From: Acidobacteriota bacterium
Lineage (GTDB): Bacteria > Acidobacteriota > Thermoanaerobaculia > Multivoradales > J023
Reading direction: 5' to 3'
Assembly (NCBI GenBank): GCA_029263315.1
Contig: JAJCXR010000045.1
Span: forward strand, 1-64,000
DNA: 64,000 nucleotides
How positions within the stretch are numbered: position 1 is the first letter of the stretch; every line of letters starts with the position of its first letter. The notes beneath the pieces are model-generated. The model was given only the letters and a program-made list of their open reading frames with translations, did no database searches and was not told the origin of the DNA. A program made the translations under genes and the position numbers. Below, one piece after another: positions 1 through 8,314 of this stretch.

Positions 1-606
1 GCATTTGGGGTAGGGCTGAGCCTGCGCGGCGAGACGTTGCCGCAGGGCTCGGTCGAACACATAGACGTATTTGAGCTTGGGTTTCATTTCGACCCGTTCG
101 GCGTTGGGGTCGACGTTGGCCCGCAACCAAGCGATCTGCTGACCGCCACGGCCGTAGCGGTCGTACAGGCTGCGGGGGTGCTCGATCTTGCCGCGGACCT
201 TGAGGTAGGGCTGGGTCGAGGCCCCAAGGTAGAGCCAATTGGTGGCCCGGTAGATCGTGCCGAGGTGACCTTCCTTGGTGTCGGCGTAGCTGACGATGAG
301 GCGGAGACCAGGGGACTGGCGCCGCAACAGCTTGAGGCTGATCGCCAAGCTTCGGGACGTCGGATAGGTGCGGTTCGAGGCCATGGCCACCCGCACCAGC
401 TCGCACGCTTCCGTAGATTCGAGGCCAAAGGGTCGAGCCAGGTGACGATTGGCGCCGCTGCCATAGAGGATCACTCCGACGAACCGTCCATGCTCCCACA
501 CGCCGATGCGGACCAGCTTGGCGGCCGGCATCTGTCGGCTGTAGTGCCAGCGATGGACAGCATGCTTGGCGGCCTCGTGGGAGCAGAAGTCGAGTCGGAG
601 CGTCAC
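1..606 (-). CDS. Mom-like DNA adenine modification protein, 3' end cut by the window edge
   Basis: An open frame starts at a GTG (606), 11 bases after the ParB-like gene, and runs off the left edge after about 202 residues. The translation carries RWHYSRQMPAAK near residue 20, CELVRVAM near residue 70, and LRLIVSYADTKEGHLGTIYR followed by NWLYLG. I recognise this pattern from the Mom family, GNAT-like proteins first known from phage Mu that convert adenine to methylcarbamoyl-adenine and protect phage DNA from restriction. Mom-like genes beside ParB-like genes are common in prophages, and that is the arrangement here. Expected role: hypermodification of the element's DNA. The frame is not opened by an ATG, which makes the gene easy to miss; family recognition is from memory of motifs. 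Confidence 0.72.
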   Translation of the reverse strand, partial: MTLRLDFCSHEAAKHAVHRWHYSRQMPAAKLVRIGVWEHGRFVGVILYGSGANRHLARPFGLESTEACELVRVAMASNRTYPTSRSLAISLKLLRRQSPGLRLIVSYADTKEGHLGTIYRATNWLYLGASTQPYLKVRGKIEHPRSLYDRYGRGGQQIAWLRANVDPNAERVEMKPKLKYVYVFDRALRQRLAAQAQPYPKC

Positions 607-616
607 GTCGTCGGCC

Positions 617-1201
617 TCAAGCCTTTCCGGGGACGAAAGTATGCCCACACTCAGGACAGGTGACGTCTTTCTTGCGGTCGAGGCGGGACTGACCGTCGGC
701 CGAGACGGGCTCGAAGTTGGGGCCGGTCAGCAAGGCGTCGAGCTCGCCGCGGTCAAAGCTGGCCAAATAGTCGGTCGCATCGGGGGTGGCATGGAGCACC
801 GCCTGCAGGCCGGGCTCGTCCCAGATCTGGAGCAGGTCCGCAAAACCGAGATCGCCGCCCAGCAGGGTGAGGTTGTTGTGGTCGATGGCGAAGGCCACCG
901 CAGCCGCTTTGCTCTCGGCATCGACACCGAAGATCACCGGCACGGCCCACTCGCCATCGTCGAGGACTGCGATGCCGCGGGGTGGTTCTTTGCCGGCCCG
1001 ACGCATGCGTTCGAGGGCCTCGGTCCGTCCATTGCCGTAGACCAAGGCACCGAGGGTGGCGTCGAACTTCGCTGGGTCGCCGAAGCCGTGGGTCTCGATG
1101 GAGACGATGAGACGGTCGAGGTCGTGGTGCTTGGGGTTGTCGTCCCAGCGCTGGGCTTGGGGAAGGGGGACGTAGCGAAGCTCGAGCTGGTCGGTGGTCA
1201 T
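617..1201 (-). CDS. ParB-like nuclease-domain protein
   Basis: This 194-residue protein begins with LELRYVPLPQAQRWDDNPK, followed by HDLDRLIVSIETHGF and then VYGNGRTEALERM. These are the ParB/Srx-fold hallmarks, with the G-N-G-R-T box as the nucleotide-binding site. In phages such stand-alone ParB-like proteins sit next to DNA-modification genes; they do not act as chromosome-partition proteins. The extreme C-terminus has CPECGH, half of a possible zinc knuckle. I chose ATG 1201 because homologous ParB-like proteins begin just before the LELRYVPL segment and a GGAG lies about nine bases upstream; an ATG at 1246 is also in frame. It is directly followed by the Mom-like gene, suggesting co-expression. 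Confidence 0.78.
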   Translation of the reverse strand: MTTDQLELRYVPLPQAQRWDDNPKHHDLDRLIVSIETHGFGDPAKFDATLGALVYGNGRTEALERMRRAGKEPPRGIAVLDDGEWAVPVIFGVDAESKAAAVAFAIDHNNLTLLGGDLGFADLLQIWDEPGLQAVLHATPDATDYLASFDRGELDALLTGPNFEPVSADGQSRLDRKKDVTCPECGHTFVPGKA

Positions 1202-1349
1202 GGTGAGTGTCTCCGAGGAGAAGCCTGTTGGGGTGCCCTGAGTCATAGAATAAAGGGCCTTTGCGGGCTTCTCAATGGAGGGGCGCAGTTGGATGTAGCT
1301 CGTGTGGGAACAAAGGAGAACTAAGTCCTCTCTTTAGCGTTCCTTGGCT

Positions 1350-1526
1350 TCATCGAGTTTGACGGTGCTGGTTGGCTTCGAGTGACGTCATCGGCCGCTC
1401 TCCGATGATCGATCCTCCAAACACTTCCATTGACTCATGGATGTCCTTGGCCTGGAACGTGGCTGCGCCTGTTGTAGCCGCTCGATGTCGAATCAGCTCA
1501 ACCAGCACTGGCTTGTGTTGGCTCAC
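1350..1526 (-). CDS. Possible small element-encoded protein
   Basis: Between the primase and the ParB-like gene the minus strand has one open frame that continues from about 1608 to the stop at 1350. It has no ATG; the first usual start is GTG at 1526, giving 58 residues beginning MSQHKPVLVELIRHR. The composition is plausible for a soluble small protein, and it would fill an otherwise empty 450-base gap in a tightly packed minus-strand block. I recognise no family. Without a good ribosome site the start, and the gene itself, are uncertain. Confidence 0.3.
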   Translation of the reverse strand: MSQHKPVLVELIRHRAATTGAATFQAKDIHESMEVFGGSIIGERPMTSLEANQHRQTR

Positions 1527-1651
1527 GGCTTGCTCCAGCTCTTGGGTGATGACGTCGTTGGAAGCGTCAAGGGTAGACGCTCGCCGTTCAAGGTCAACCG
1601 TGTGCCTCGCGCCTCGAGATCATGTAGTAGCTCAGCGGTGTTTAACCTCGA

Positions 1652-4279
1652 TCACCTTTCTGGGCTCTGATTCCTGCCGGGGCTGCTGTCTGAGGCATCC
1701 GTTGGTATTTCTTGGGATGGACCGTGGAAGGTTTTAGAGAAGGCTCGTATTCTCGCGTCATTCTCGTCATTTGCGTCATAACGCCCATTTTCCGGGGGTT
1801 TGCTGGAGGGCGTTCGCGTCATGCTTCGCGTCATGCTTCGCGTCATGTCCTGAGCTCGCGTCATGCTTCGCGTCATGTCCTGTGCTCGCGTCACACTTCG
1901 CGTCATGGTCTCAGGCCCTGATTCTTTGGGGGTTTCCGGCGATGGAGTGACGGGAGTGACGGGAATGACGCAAGAAATCGGAGTTTTATGAATACGGAGA
2001 GTGCGACGAGAGCTACTGCGCTCTGAGTTGACCTCGATTCCGACTTTCCTCAGAAATGTAGCGGCCCGTTTCAGACGTCCTGAGAGGGCCTGGGCATTCT
2101 TCGGCCAAGCCTGGGCCTTGATGGCTCGTTCGGTGGTGCGCTCTTCGAGCTGAGTCAGCAACTCCGCCGCTGTTCCTTGCCAGTCTTTCTGGTCGTTCAT
2201 CAGATCAAGCAAAGCAGTTGCCACCGAGTCACTTTCGAGAGCCAGATCGATGGACACCTCACGATTGGCGTTATAGGCGTCGAGGATTGCACCCTGCGGC
2301 CATGGGAGATTCGACTCGCATGCGGCGGTCCATAGTGCGAAGTCCGCCATTCTGGGTAGGGAAGGCCGCTCAACAGTCGGTAGATGACGTATGCCAGCAC
2401 TGACCGCCGTGAGCAATGCCCCTCGGATTTTGGGACTCTCGGCTTCAAAGTCCTTCCAAAGCTCGCTTTCGGTACGGCGGGTCTCTTCTCGGATCGGCGG
2501 GAGGTGAACGACCAGCGCCCGGTCCAGGAGGTCTTGGCGGGTCGCCAATTCCTCAATGCCGTTGAGCAGAATCGGCCGCTGAGCTTCGAGGATAGTCTCC
2601 TCAGCGTCGGTGAAGAGTCTGCGAGCCGAGAAGCCACCTCCCGTTGCCAGGCGGCAGAAGGCATCCGAAAGCCAATCAGGAACGCGGGAGAGGTTGTCGA
2701 AAGCGAGCACCCAGGCGTTTTGGGCAGCCACCATCAAATCACGTTCATTTCGGGGTGTCGTCAAAATAGGGGAGGCTACCGGGTCGACGAGGGATCGGAG
2801 GATGCGAGCCGTTGTGCTCTTGGCCGACCCCTGTTCTCCCTGAAGCACGAGGAGAGGATAAGGGCCTACAGGTCGCAAGGAGGCCAGGAGCCATGCTACG
2901 ACGAGTCGAAAATCCGACTCAGCCGGAACGTTGATGAATCGTTGAAGATCGAGCACGGAACCACCTAGGATTGGAGGAGTGAGTGCCTTCACCCCTGAGC
3001 CGCGGGTGAACTTGACGGGGCTATGAGAGACAACCCGCCAATCAGCGGCTGCTATCTCCACCGCACGCCATTGAGGGTCGGTCAGGTCGAGGTAGATCGT
3101 TTTCTCATCTCCAGCGATCCTTGTAAACACGGGCAACTCGTCGCCCTCGAACTGGGCCCTGGCTGAAAGTAGATCGATGGTATCTTTGAGTGCTTGATTC
3201 CCCGGTGGCTTTTCTTCGCATTTGAAGAACTGATACCTGAGCCAGTTGCGGAACGAGCGCGACGTAATCGCCCATGTCTCTTCATGATCTCCGACGCGAA
3301 CGGATGCGAACGCTTTGCCGTCCGGGGAATGAAAGAGGGAAGCGCTCGACGCCAGTGTGATCAGTTGCTGTGCCTGCGTCGTTTTCTGATTCTTCTCGTT
3401 CTCTTCGTTCTCTTGGCAAGCCCCCTCGGTTTCCTCGTCCGGCGACCAAGGCGGAGTGTCCGAGCGCAACTGGTCAAGCTCATCTCGGATATCTTCGATG
3501 CGCAGATCTGCTCGCATCCGTTCTGCAACCCAGTCGGAGAGATCCTTCACTCCTTCGCCAGGAAGTTCCAGGACCGATACCGAAGCCGCCACACCATTGA
3601 GACTGCTGGCAATTGCCTGGGCATGGGCGCGGCCTGGTTCGTCTTTGTCAGCGATGATCGTTGTGGAGATAGCCTTGAGCTGCTGGGAATAAGCATCCCT
3701 CCATTTCGGTCGCTGGTTGCTTTGTCCGGCACCCTCTGGATTGCAGACAGCAACGACTCCGATCTTGGCGCCCGTGTCGCAGTCCTTCTCGCCCTCCACC
3801 ACGAAGACGTGTTGGCTGAGATCCCGTGCTTTTGGAAGCTTCTCGGAGCCGTAGAGAACCTTGGGATTCCCGTCGCCTTGGCTCTTGCTCCAGTTGCCGT
3901 CGCCATCGCGAGTTTGCCAAGTGAAGGACTTGGGCCGACCCTGGAATCCCGGCTCCCAGCGCACCTTTCGGCGCAGAGGGGTACCGTCCTCATGCCTGTA
4001 GACGTAGCCCGCAACTTGCGTAGACGTCTGGTGGTTGTCAGGCCGCATGGGCACCTCCAAGAGTTTGCAGAGGTCTGTCCATCCGCCACCCTCTCCGCAT
4101 GCGTCACATCGCCAGACCTGCTTGACGAGGTTGTAGCGGGCCGAGGGGTTCGCATCGCCGTTGTTGTGCTGACCGGGGTGTGGGCAACGGAAGCGGATCT
4201 CGTCGCCGGATTGCTTGCCACTGCGTTCGCGTACGGCTCGTTCGAGAGCTGGGGGCGGTTGTCGATCGGCCACGCTCAT
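1652..4279 (-). CDS. Zinc-finger/Toprim primase fused to a helicase-type ATPase
   Basis: This 875-residue protein is the likely replication initiator of the element. Residues about 30-70 form a primase-type zinc finger (RCPHPGQH ... WRCDACGEGG). A Toprim domain follows, with VFVVEGEKD and, further on, IIADKDEPG as its acidic metal-binding motifs. A C-terminal ATPase domain has Walker A GEQGSAKST and Walker B WVLAFDN, then a segment typical of D5/P4-type helicases. The last 120 residues are low-complexity, with repeated MTRS units encoded by short DNA repeats (see the repeat entry). Such fused primase-helicases occur in P4-like satellites and plasmids. The start at ATG 4279 is followed quickly by the zinc finger and lies 87 bases from the upstream regulator gene. 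Confidence 0.85.
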   Translation of the reverse strand: MSVADRQPPPALERAVRERSGKQSGDEIRFRCPHPGQHNNGDANPSARYNLVKQVWRCDACGEGGGWTDLCKLLEVPMRPDNHQTSTQVAGYVYRHEDGTPLRRKVRWEPGFQGRPKSFTWQTRDGDGNWSKSQGDGNPKVLYGSEKLPKARDLSQHVFVVEGEKDCDTGAKIGVVAVCNPEGAGQSNQRPKWRDAYSQQLKAISTTIIADKDEPGRAHAQAIASSLNGVAASVSVLELPGEGVKDLSDWVAERMRADLRIEDIRDELDQLRSDTPPWSPDEETEGACQENEENEKNQKTTQAQQLITLASSASLFHSPDGKAFASVRVGDHEETWAITSRSFRNWLRYQFFKCEEKPPGNQALKDTIDLLSARAQFEGDELPVFTRIAGDEKTIYLDLTDPQWRAVEIAAADWRVVSHSPVKFTRGSGVKALTPPILGGSVLDLQRFINVPAESDFRLVVAWLLASLRPVGPYPLLVLQGEQGSAKSTTARILRSLVDPVASPILTTPRNERDLMVAAQNAWVLAFDNLSRVPDWLSDAFCRLATGGGFSARRLFTDAEETILEAQRPILLNGIEELATRQDLLDRALVVHLPPIREETRRTESELWKDFEAESPKIRGALLTAVSAGIRHLPTVERPSLPRMADFALWTAACESNLPWPQGAILDAYNANREVSIDLALESDSVATALLDLMNDQKDWQGTAAELLTQLEERTTERAIKAQAWPKNAQALSGRLKRAATFLRKVGIEVNSERSSSRRTLRIHKTPISCVIPVTPVTPSPETPKESGPETMTRSVTRAQDMTRSMTRAQDMTRSMTRSMTRTPSSKPPENGRYDANDENDARIRAFSKTFHGPSQEIPTDASDSSPGRNQSPER
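1816..1908. repeat. Seven GCGTCA-type short direct repeats inside the primase gene
   Basis: GCGTCA recurs at 1816, 1828, 1840, 1858, 1870, 1888 and 1900, mostly as GCGTCATGCTTC, with spacings of only 12 or 18 bases. In the minus-strand protein this gives the MTRS/TRAQD repeats of the primase tail. Further GCGTCA and TGACGGGAG copies occur nearby (about 1754-1780 and 1949-1970). Regular short repeats in or beside a replication gene are often iterons, but the in-frame spacing could equally reflect protein-level repeat expansion. Confidence 0.7.
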
Positions 4280-4366
4280 GACCCAATGCCGCCTTCACGG
4301 TCTAGAAGCTCACGATGGCCAATCGATTCGATGGTGCGTCGCACATCGGCTCCAGTCGAACGCATT

Positions 4367-4603
4367 TCACCCTCGCGCATCGTCGGAGTCCGAGGTCGAG
4401 GAGCGGAGTTGTTGAGACTCGATCCATTGCTCGATGTCTTGGCGGCGGTAGCGGATGGCCCGCGAAGAGATGCGCATGAACTTGGGGCCTCGCCCTTCGA
4501 TGCGCCATTTCTGGTGGGTGCGGATGGAGAAGCCGGTGATCTTGGATGTTTCCTTCTCGGTCAAAAGGAGGGGCTCTCTGGGGGATCTGTGGCGTTCGTT
4601 CAT
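4367..4603 (-). CDS. AlpA/MerR-like helix-turn-helix regulator or excisionase
   Basis: This 78-residue protein contains LLTEKETSKITGFSIRTHQK, then a basic turn and YRRQDIEQWIE at the end of the domain. That is the winged helix of the AlpA/excisionase family: short proteins that activate integrase or excision genes in P4-like elements, or act as recombination directionality factors. ATG 4603 has an AGAGGG ribosome site. It lies between another helix-turn-helix gene and the primase-helicase on the same strand. Which of the two small proteins is the excisionase cannot be decided from sequence. Confidence 0.75.
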   Translation of the reverse strand: MNERHRSPREPLLLTEKETSKITGFSIRTHQKWRIEGRGPKFMRISSRAIRYRRQDIEQWIESQQLRSSTSDSDDARG

Positions 4604-4690
4604 GCTGTCCCTCTGGTGGGGAGTTTTGTTGAGCCAAGCCAGGGTGGTGGTTGCTGAACGCTCATTCGGGTGCCTTCGAAGGAACCATGG

Positions 4691-4903
4691 TCAGGCGTGT
4701 CCAAAGTCAGATGTGGATGTCCTGGTGCACCGTTTCAGCCAAGCATCCAGGTCAGATTTTCGATAGAGCACTGAACGCCCGATCTTCAAGTAGACCGGCC
4801 CGCCACCTGTTTGTCGCAATTTCTCGAGGGTCCGAGGGGAACAGCCGGCATAGTTGGCAGCTTCAGGGGTGATCCATTTGGGTTCGTGGCTGGGATTGTT
4901 CAT
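4691..4903 (-). CDS. Second AlpA-like helix-turn-helix protein
   Basis: This 70-residue protein reads KWITPEAANYAGCSPRTLEK early on and VLYRKSDLDAWLKR towards the end, again the DNA-binding fold of AlpA/Xis-type proteins. The start at ATG 4903 is chosen for the AAAGGA ribosome site a few bases upstream; an in-frame start at 5008 would add a segment without family resemblance. It is probably the first gene of the minus-strand replication block. Role: transcriptional activator or excision factor. Confidence 0.72.
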   Translation of the reverse strand: MNNPSHEPKWITPEAANYAGCSPRTLEKLRQTGGGPVYLKIGRSVLYRKSDLDAWLKRCTRTSTSDFGHA

Positions 4904-5563
4904 GAGACCAGTCCTTTCGGCATCTGAGTGCCTTTGTCTTGTGTGGCCGTCCTCTAAGGGCCGGATTCGAGAGCGCTGGAGTACAACGGGCTCGCTGGCT
5001 GAATTCAAAGGTACCCCAATACAGAGCTCGGTAGTGGATCGCCAATTGCGCCTAATTTTCGATCCAGATCAAGCGATAGCGACAGCAGAACAGGGGTTTC
5101 AAGAGCAAGTTGGATCGTTAATTATTGGAATATTCGATCCGAACGGCAGCGGACGTGCTCTTAAATTCAATGGAATCAGTCGTTTAGGCGTCTGCCTAAG
5201 ATGGTTCGGTGTCAACCTCAGAGTTGACGGTCTTTCCTCATGCTGTAGCGGAAATACGAGCGCACATACTCCGACCCCGAAGCCATGAGGGTCTCCGGCG
5301 GGTGATCCAAGCTAGATCAAATTGTGAGCGAGGCTACTGGAAGACTGACACGAAGGGGAGATCGTGGGCTATCGGTGAACGACAGCCGGAGAAGGGGTGC
5401 CTTGATCGTTGACCGTATCGGGTCGAGAGCTCTAGCAGAGTGCGGCCTCTCCTAGTATTTACCGAGTCGACTAGCGGGTCGTCACCTACAACTCCTCCTC
5501 GAGGAGTTTCATGGACCGGCCAAATCTTGACTCATTTGCTACGAACGGGTCGGGAGAGCGTCG
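4904..5563. other. Non-coding regulatory stretch of the element
   Basis: No convincing gene on either strand. Base composition is more AT-rich than the surroundings, as expected for a control region in front of the minus-strand replication block. Two compact inverted repeats stand out: TTAGGC/GCCTAA with a 4-base loop (5184-5199) and AACTCCTC/GAGGAGTT with a 3-base loop (5490-5508). The second lies 56 bases beyond the stop of the regulator gene and may be its terminator, although no T tract follows. Confidence 0.5.
5490..5508 (-). terminator. Hairpin after the element regulator gene
   Basis: A perfect 8-base inverted repeat, AACTCCTC and GAGGAGTT, with a CTC loop, lies downstream of the minus-strand regulator gene ending at 5564. 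No T run follows, so termination is a guess from position and stem stability. Confidence 0.35.
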
Positions 5564-6463
5564 CTAGAAGGCGAAGCCCCCTCTGGCATAACGCGCGGCA
5601 ATTTCCATGCCTTCCCGGATGGTTGCCTGGATCTGCATCAGATTGCGCGGTTCAAAGAACTCGGCCAGCATGGCGTCTGTTTCAGCCTTGAGGGGTACCA
5701 GCTCCTTGGCTAGGCGAGAGGTGGTTTCCAGTGTGGGCTCGACCATCGAGAAGGTCTGGTCCGAGTCGAGCAGATTCTGCTCCTTGATCATTCTAGATTC
5801 GTCGCGCTGGATGAGGTGTTGGGCGGTGTCCTCTCTGGCGGATGCGGCCCTAAGTATCTGGCTCGGCTCCCACTGGAACCCTTCTTCAAACGAGCCAATT
5901 CGAGGGCGAAGTGAACGGGCAGATGATCTCGAAGGTTGTATCTGAGAGGAGGATGGTGCCGACCCTCTGGAAGATGTCGGAGGGAGGGGCTCTTTTACGG
6001 CACTCTCGAAGTCAGTCGGATTTAGCCGTCGGCGTGCTGCGGCGAGGAGCTTCATCCTATTCTTGTAGAAGTACTTCTTGAGAGTTGAGGGGCTGACATG
6101 AATGTTCATTTGCTTGCCACCCCATTCGATAGCCATTTCTAAGGCACGAGTGACAGTCTTTCCTTGTCCGATGATCAGATCTGCCGCATACTTGACAAGG
6201 GGATCGTAGTCCTTATGTGGTCCAGGCGGACGCCCCGGTCCCCTCTTTCGCTGTTCCTGGCAGTTATCAGGAAAGCAGAGGTTAGGGATACCGAGGGCCG
6301 TAGCAGTTCTCTCTATAGTTGAGACGCGGGGGTCATTGTCGCCGGAGAGCATTTGTTGGATGTTTGCTCTGGAGGTGCCCATTCGCCTCCCGAGCTCGGC
6401 CATAGATATGCCCGCATCTTTCATTTCTTGGAGTACGCGCTCACGAAAATTCTTGAAGATCAA
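5564..6463 (-). CDS. Cro/CI-like (XRE) regulator with a long C-terminal tail
   Basis: This 299-residue protein has an N-terminal XRE helix-turn-helix (SMAELGRRMGTSRANIQQML, residues about 19-39) like phage repressors. A basic GPGRPPGP segment resembling an AT-hook follows near residue 75, then a region with a possible second DNA-binding part (residues about 85-140). The Ser/Pro-rich middle and helical C-terminus match nothing I know. It lies between the integrase and the replication block, where a lysogeny or maintenance regulator is expected. The repeated 15-mer just upstream (6565-6598) is a candidate operator. No LexA-type self-cleavage site is evident. Confidence 0.7.
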   Translation of the reverse strand: MIFKNFRERVLQEMKDAGISMAELGRRMGTSRANIQQMLSGDNDPRVSTIERTATALGIPNLCFPDNCQEQRKRGPGRPPGPHKDYDPLVKYAADLIIGQGKTVTRALEMAIEWGGKQMNIHVSPSTLKKYFYKNRMKLLAAARRRLNPTDFESAVKEPLPPTSSRGSAPSSSQIQPSRSSARSLRPRIGSFEEGFQWEPSQILRAASAREDTAQHLIQRDESRMIKEQNLLDSDQTFSMVEPTLETTSRLAKELVPLKAETDAMLAEFFEPRNLMQIQATIREGMEIAARYARGGFAF

Positions 6464-6897
6464 CTAATCGTCCTCCTGCCATGCCTCATGACCATTGGGC
6501 CATATAGGTGTGCGCTTACTGTCATTCCAGTACCTTAATTATCGATTCTACGTGTGGATAAATGCACTATGTGCGTATAAAGACACTATGTGCGTATATT
6601 ACAACTTAGAATCGAATTTCGAGCGCCGCTTCGCTCTCCGTGAAAATCTAGCACAGGAATGTGTCCAGGGGTACAACAGGTCGCAAGATTCGATGAACTT
6701 TATGAGTCTAGCGATAGTGCTCGATACTGACGATGGCCTGTCCATAGCCAGAAGTCGGGGATTCGCCAAGCTCTTCCATGGCCGCAGAAAGTCGACGCAA
6801 CTGATCTTGCCCCTATCACCCGACCACGACGGCGGATGCCCTCGGGCTGCGTCATGGGTTCGCTTGGCATGCACGGCTTGAGAGGTCGCTCTTCGCA
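6464..6897. other. Control region between regulator and integrase genes
   Basis: An AT-rich gap of 434 bases with no gene I can support. It includes a tandem 15-base repeat and several TATA-rich stretches around 6540-6600 that are suitable for promoters of the regulator gene. A 100-codon minus-strand frame touching the integrase stop looks like chance coding. Confidence 0.5.
6565..6598. repeat. Tandem 15-mer, probable operator
   Basis: CACTATGTGCGTATA occurs twice, at 6565-6579 and 6584-6598, exactly 19 bases apart (close to two helical turns). It lies about 100 bases upstream of the regulator start at 6463. Position and spacing suggest a binding site for that regulator or for an activator. 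Confidence 0.6.
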
Positions 6898-8112
6898 TCA
6901 CCGATCCATGGAACTTGCAGATCGGTAGTCCAACTCCTCATTCTTGACCTCGCTCAGGAGACCAGCCTCTAGATCGGACCCGATCTCTTCATTGGCTCGG
7001 CGAAGTGGATCATCCGCCAAGTGGGCATAGCGCTGCGTGGTGGCGATCTTGGAATGCCCGAGGAGCTTGCCGATGACGGCTAGGTTGTGACCAGTGTTGA
7101 CGCCGTGTGAGGCGAAGTGATGGCGTAGATCATGAATTCTCACATCCTCAATCTTTGCATCGACACGGATTCGGTTCCAGAGCGGTTGGAGGGTAGACAG
7201 CGGTTGGCCGCGCTTGCCGCCAGGGATCGCATAGGGGTTGTCTGTGACCCGTTCGATCTTTTCGAGGACTCGGATGGCCGCGGTATTGAGGACAACGGTC
7301 TTGCGCCCTGTCTTGCTGTCAGGTAGCTCGAGGGTGCGGCGTTCGAAGTTGACCTCGTCCCATTTGAGCCCAAGGATCTCGGCAGAGCGGCAGCCGGTGA
7401 AGATCAGCAATCGAATGGCAGCGATGGCCTGAGGAAGGGCACAGCTGGTTTCTTCGTATCGACAGAGCACCTCGCCGAGGCGTTTCAGCTCTGGCTCAGA
7501 GAGGAACCGCTCGCGGGACTCCTCACTGAATCTCTCGACAGGTCGACATGGGTTGGTGCCTTCAGGACGCCATCCCCAGACCTCGGCCAGATTGAACGCC
7601 TTCGACAGCAGGGTGAGTGCCTTGTTGGCCATAGCAGGGGTGCCGGACATGTCGACCATGAGTTTGGCGATGTCGGCCCTCCCGACATCGGCAACTTTGC
7701 GCTTGCCGAGCTTCGGTAGGAGGCTGCGATCCCAGAGCTGTCGGGCTCGTTTAACGCTCCTGGCCTTGTTCTTGACCTTGGCGTGCTCTTCAATGTGGCG
7801 ATCGGCGAGGTCGGCGACGGTGGGAGCTCGGATGTCAGCCCGACGGTCCCTTGACGGATCCTCGCCTTGGCGGACTCTCAGAAAGACTTCGAGGGCTGCG
7901 TCTCGGGCCTGTTTGACAGTCATCCGGCCGTACTGGCCGAGGGTGTAGAAACGGCGGCGACCACGACTCCAGTATGAGACGACGAAGGACTTGCGGCCGG
8001 TGGGGTAGATGCGTAGGCCGAAACAAGAGAGCTCGGTGTCCCAGATGTAGCAGCCGCCAGGACCTTGATAGGTGGCTTCGTCGACGGTCCGCTTATTGAG
8101 CCGATCGATCAT
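6898..8112 (-). CDS. int: Tyrosine site-specific integrase (P4-type)
   Basis: This 404-residue protein has the N-terminal arm-binding domain of P4-type integrases (FGLRIYPTGRKSFVVSYWS), a core-binding domain around residues 95-190, and a full catalytic domain. The catalytic motifs are visible: the first Arg in FTGCRSAEILGL, HDLRHHFA, the LLGHS box, and the tyrosine in TTQRYAHL. All five key positions seem intact, so the enzyme should be active. The start at ATG 8112 reads MIDRLNKRTVDEA. Its position 200 bases from the 3' end of tRNA-Gln identifies this tRNA as the attachment site. Confidence 0.93.
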   Translation of the reverse strand: MIDRLNKRTVDEATYQGPGGCYIWDTELSCFGLRIYPTGRKSFVVSYWSRGRRRFYTLGQYGRMTVKQARDAALEVFLRVRQGEDPSRDRRADIRAPTVADLADRHIEEHAKVKNKARSVKRARQLWDRSLLPKLGKRKVADVGRADIAKLMVDMSGTPAMANKALTLLSKAFNLAEVWGWRPEGTNPCRPVERFSEESRERFLSEPELKRLGEVLCRYEETSCALPQAIAAIRLLIFTGCRSAEILGLKWDEVNFERRTLELPDSKTGRKTVVLNTAAIRVLEKIERVTDNPYAIPGGKRGQPLSTLQPLWNRIRVDAKIEDVRIHDLRHHFASHGVNTGHNLAVIGKLLGHSKIATTQRYAHLADDPLRRANEEIGSDLEAGLLSEVKNEELDYRSASSMDR

Positions 8113-8155
8113 TCCGCCACCCCTTGGGGTGTGGGATGCCTACAGGTCTGGAGAC

Positions 8156-8189
8156 GGTTGCTTGGGCTTTGAGCAACCACCAAGCAACC
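8156..8189. repeat. Inverted repeat between integrase and tRNA
   Basis: GGTTGCTTGG and CCAAGCAACC are perfect 10-base arms separated by 14 bases. An extra AGCAACC half-copy sits inside the loop. It lies just upstream of the integrase gene, so it could be an integrase arm site, a regulator operator, or a transcript hairpin. Confidence 0.5.
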
Positions 8190-8246
8190 AAATGGAGGAG
8201 TCTCAGGGCGTAGTGCAGCGTTGTCCATGCACCCAACCTAAGAGGT

Positions 8247-8271
8247 TAAGTGGTGCCATGTCAACCACTTA
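8247..8271. repeat. Inverted repeat close to the attachment site
   Basis: TAAGTGGT and ACCACTTA form perfect 8-base arms around a 9-base spacer, 44 bases from the encoded CCA end of tRNA-Gln. The site lies in the expected junction region of the element and may be recognised by integrase or a directionality factor. Confidence 0.5.
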
Positions 8272-8314
8272 GGGTAGGCCAGCGCAGGCTGTCGTAGGGG
8301 GGAGTAAAGGTCAG

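Noticed and set aside
6495..6881. 128-codon plus-strand frame in the element control region
   Set aside because: Opposite to all neighbours, covers the tandem 15-mer, no ribosome site, no recognisable domain.
6599..6901. 100-codon minus-strand frame overlapping the integrase stop
   Set aside because: No ribosome site or family resemblance, Arg/Ser-rich composition of chance frames, and it runs through the presumed control region.
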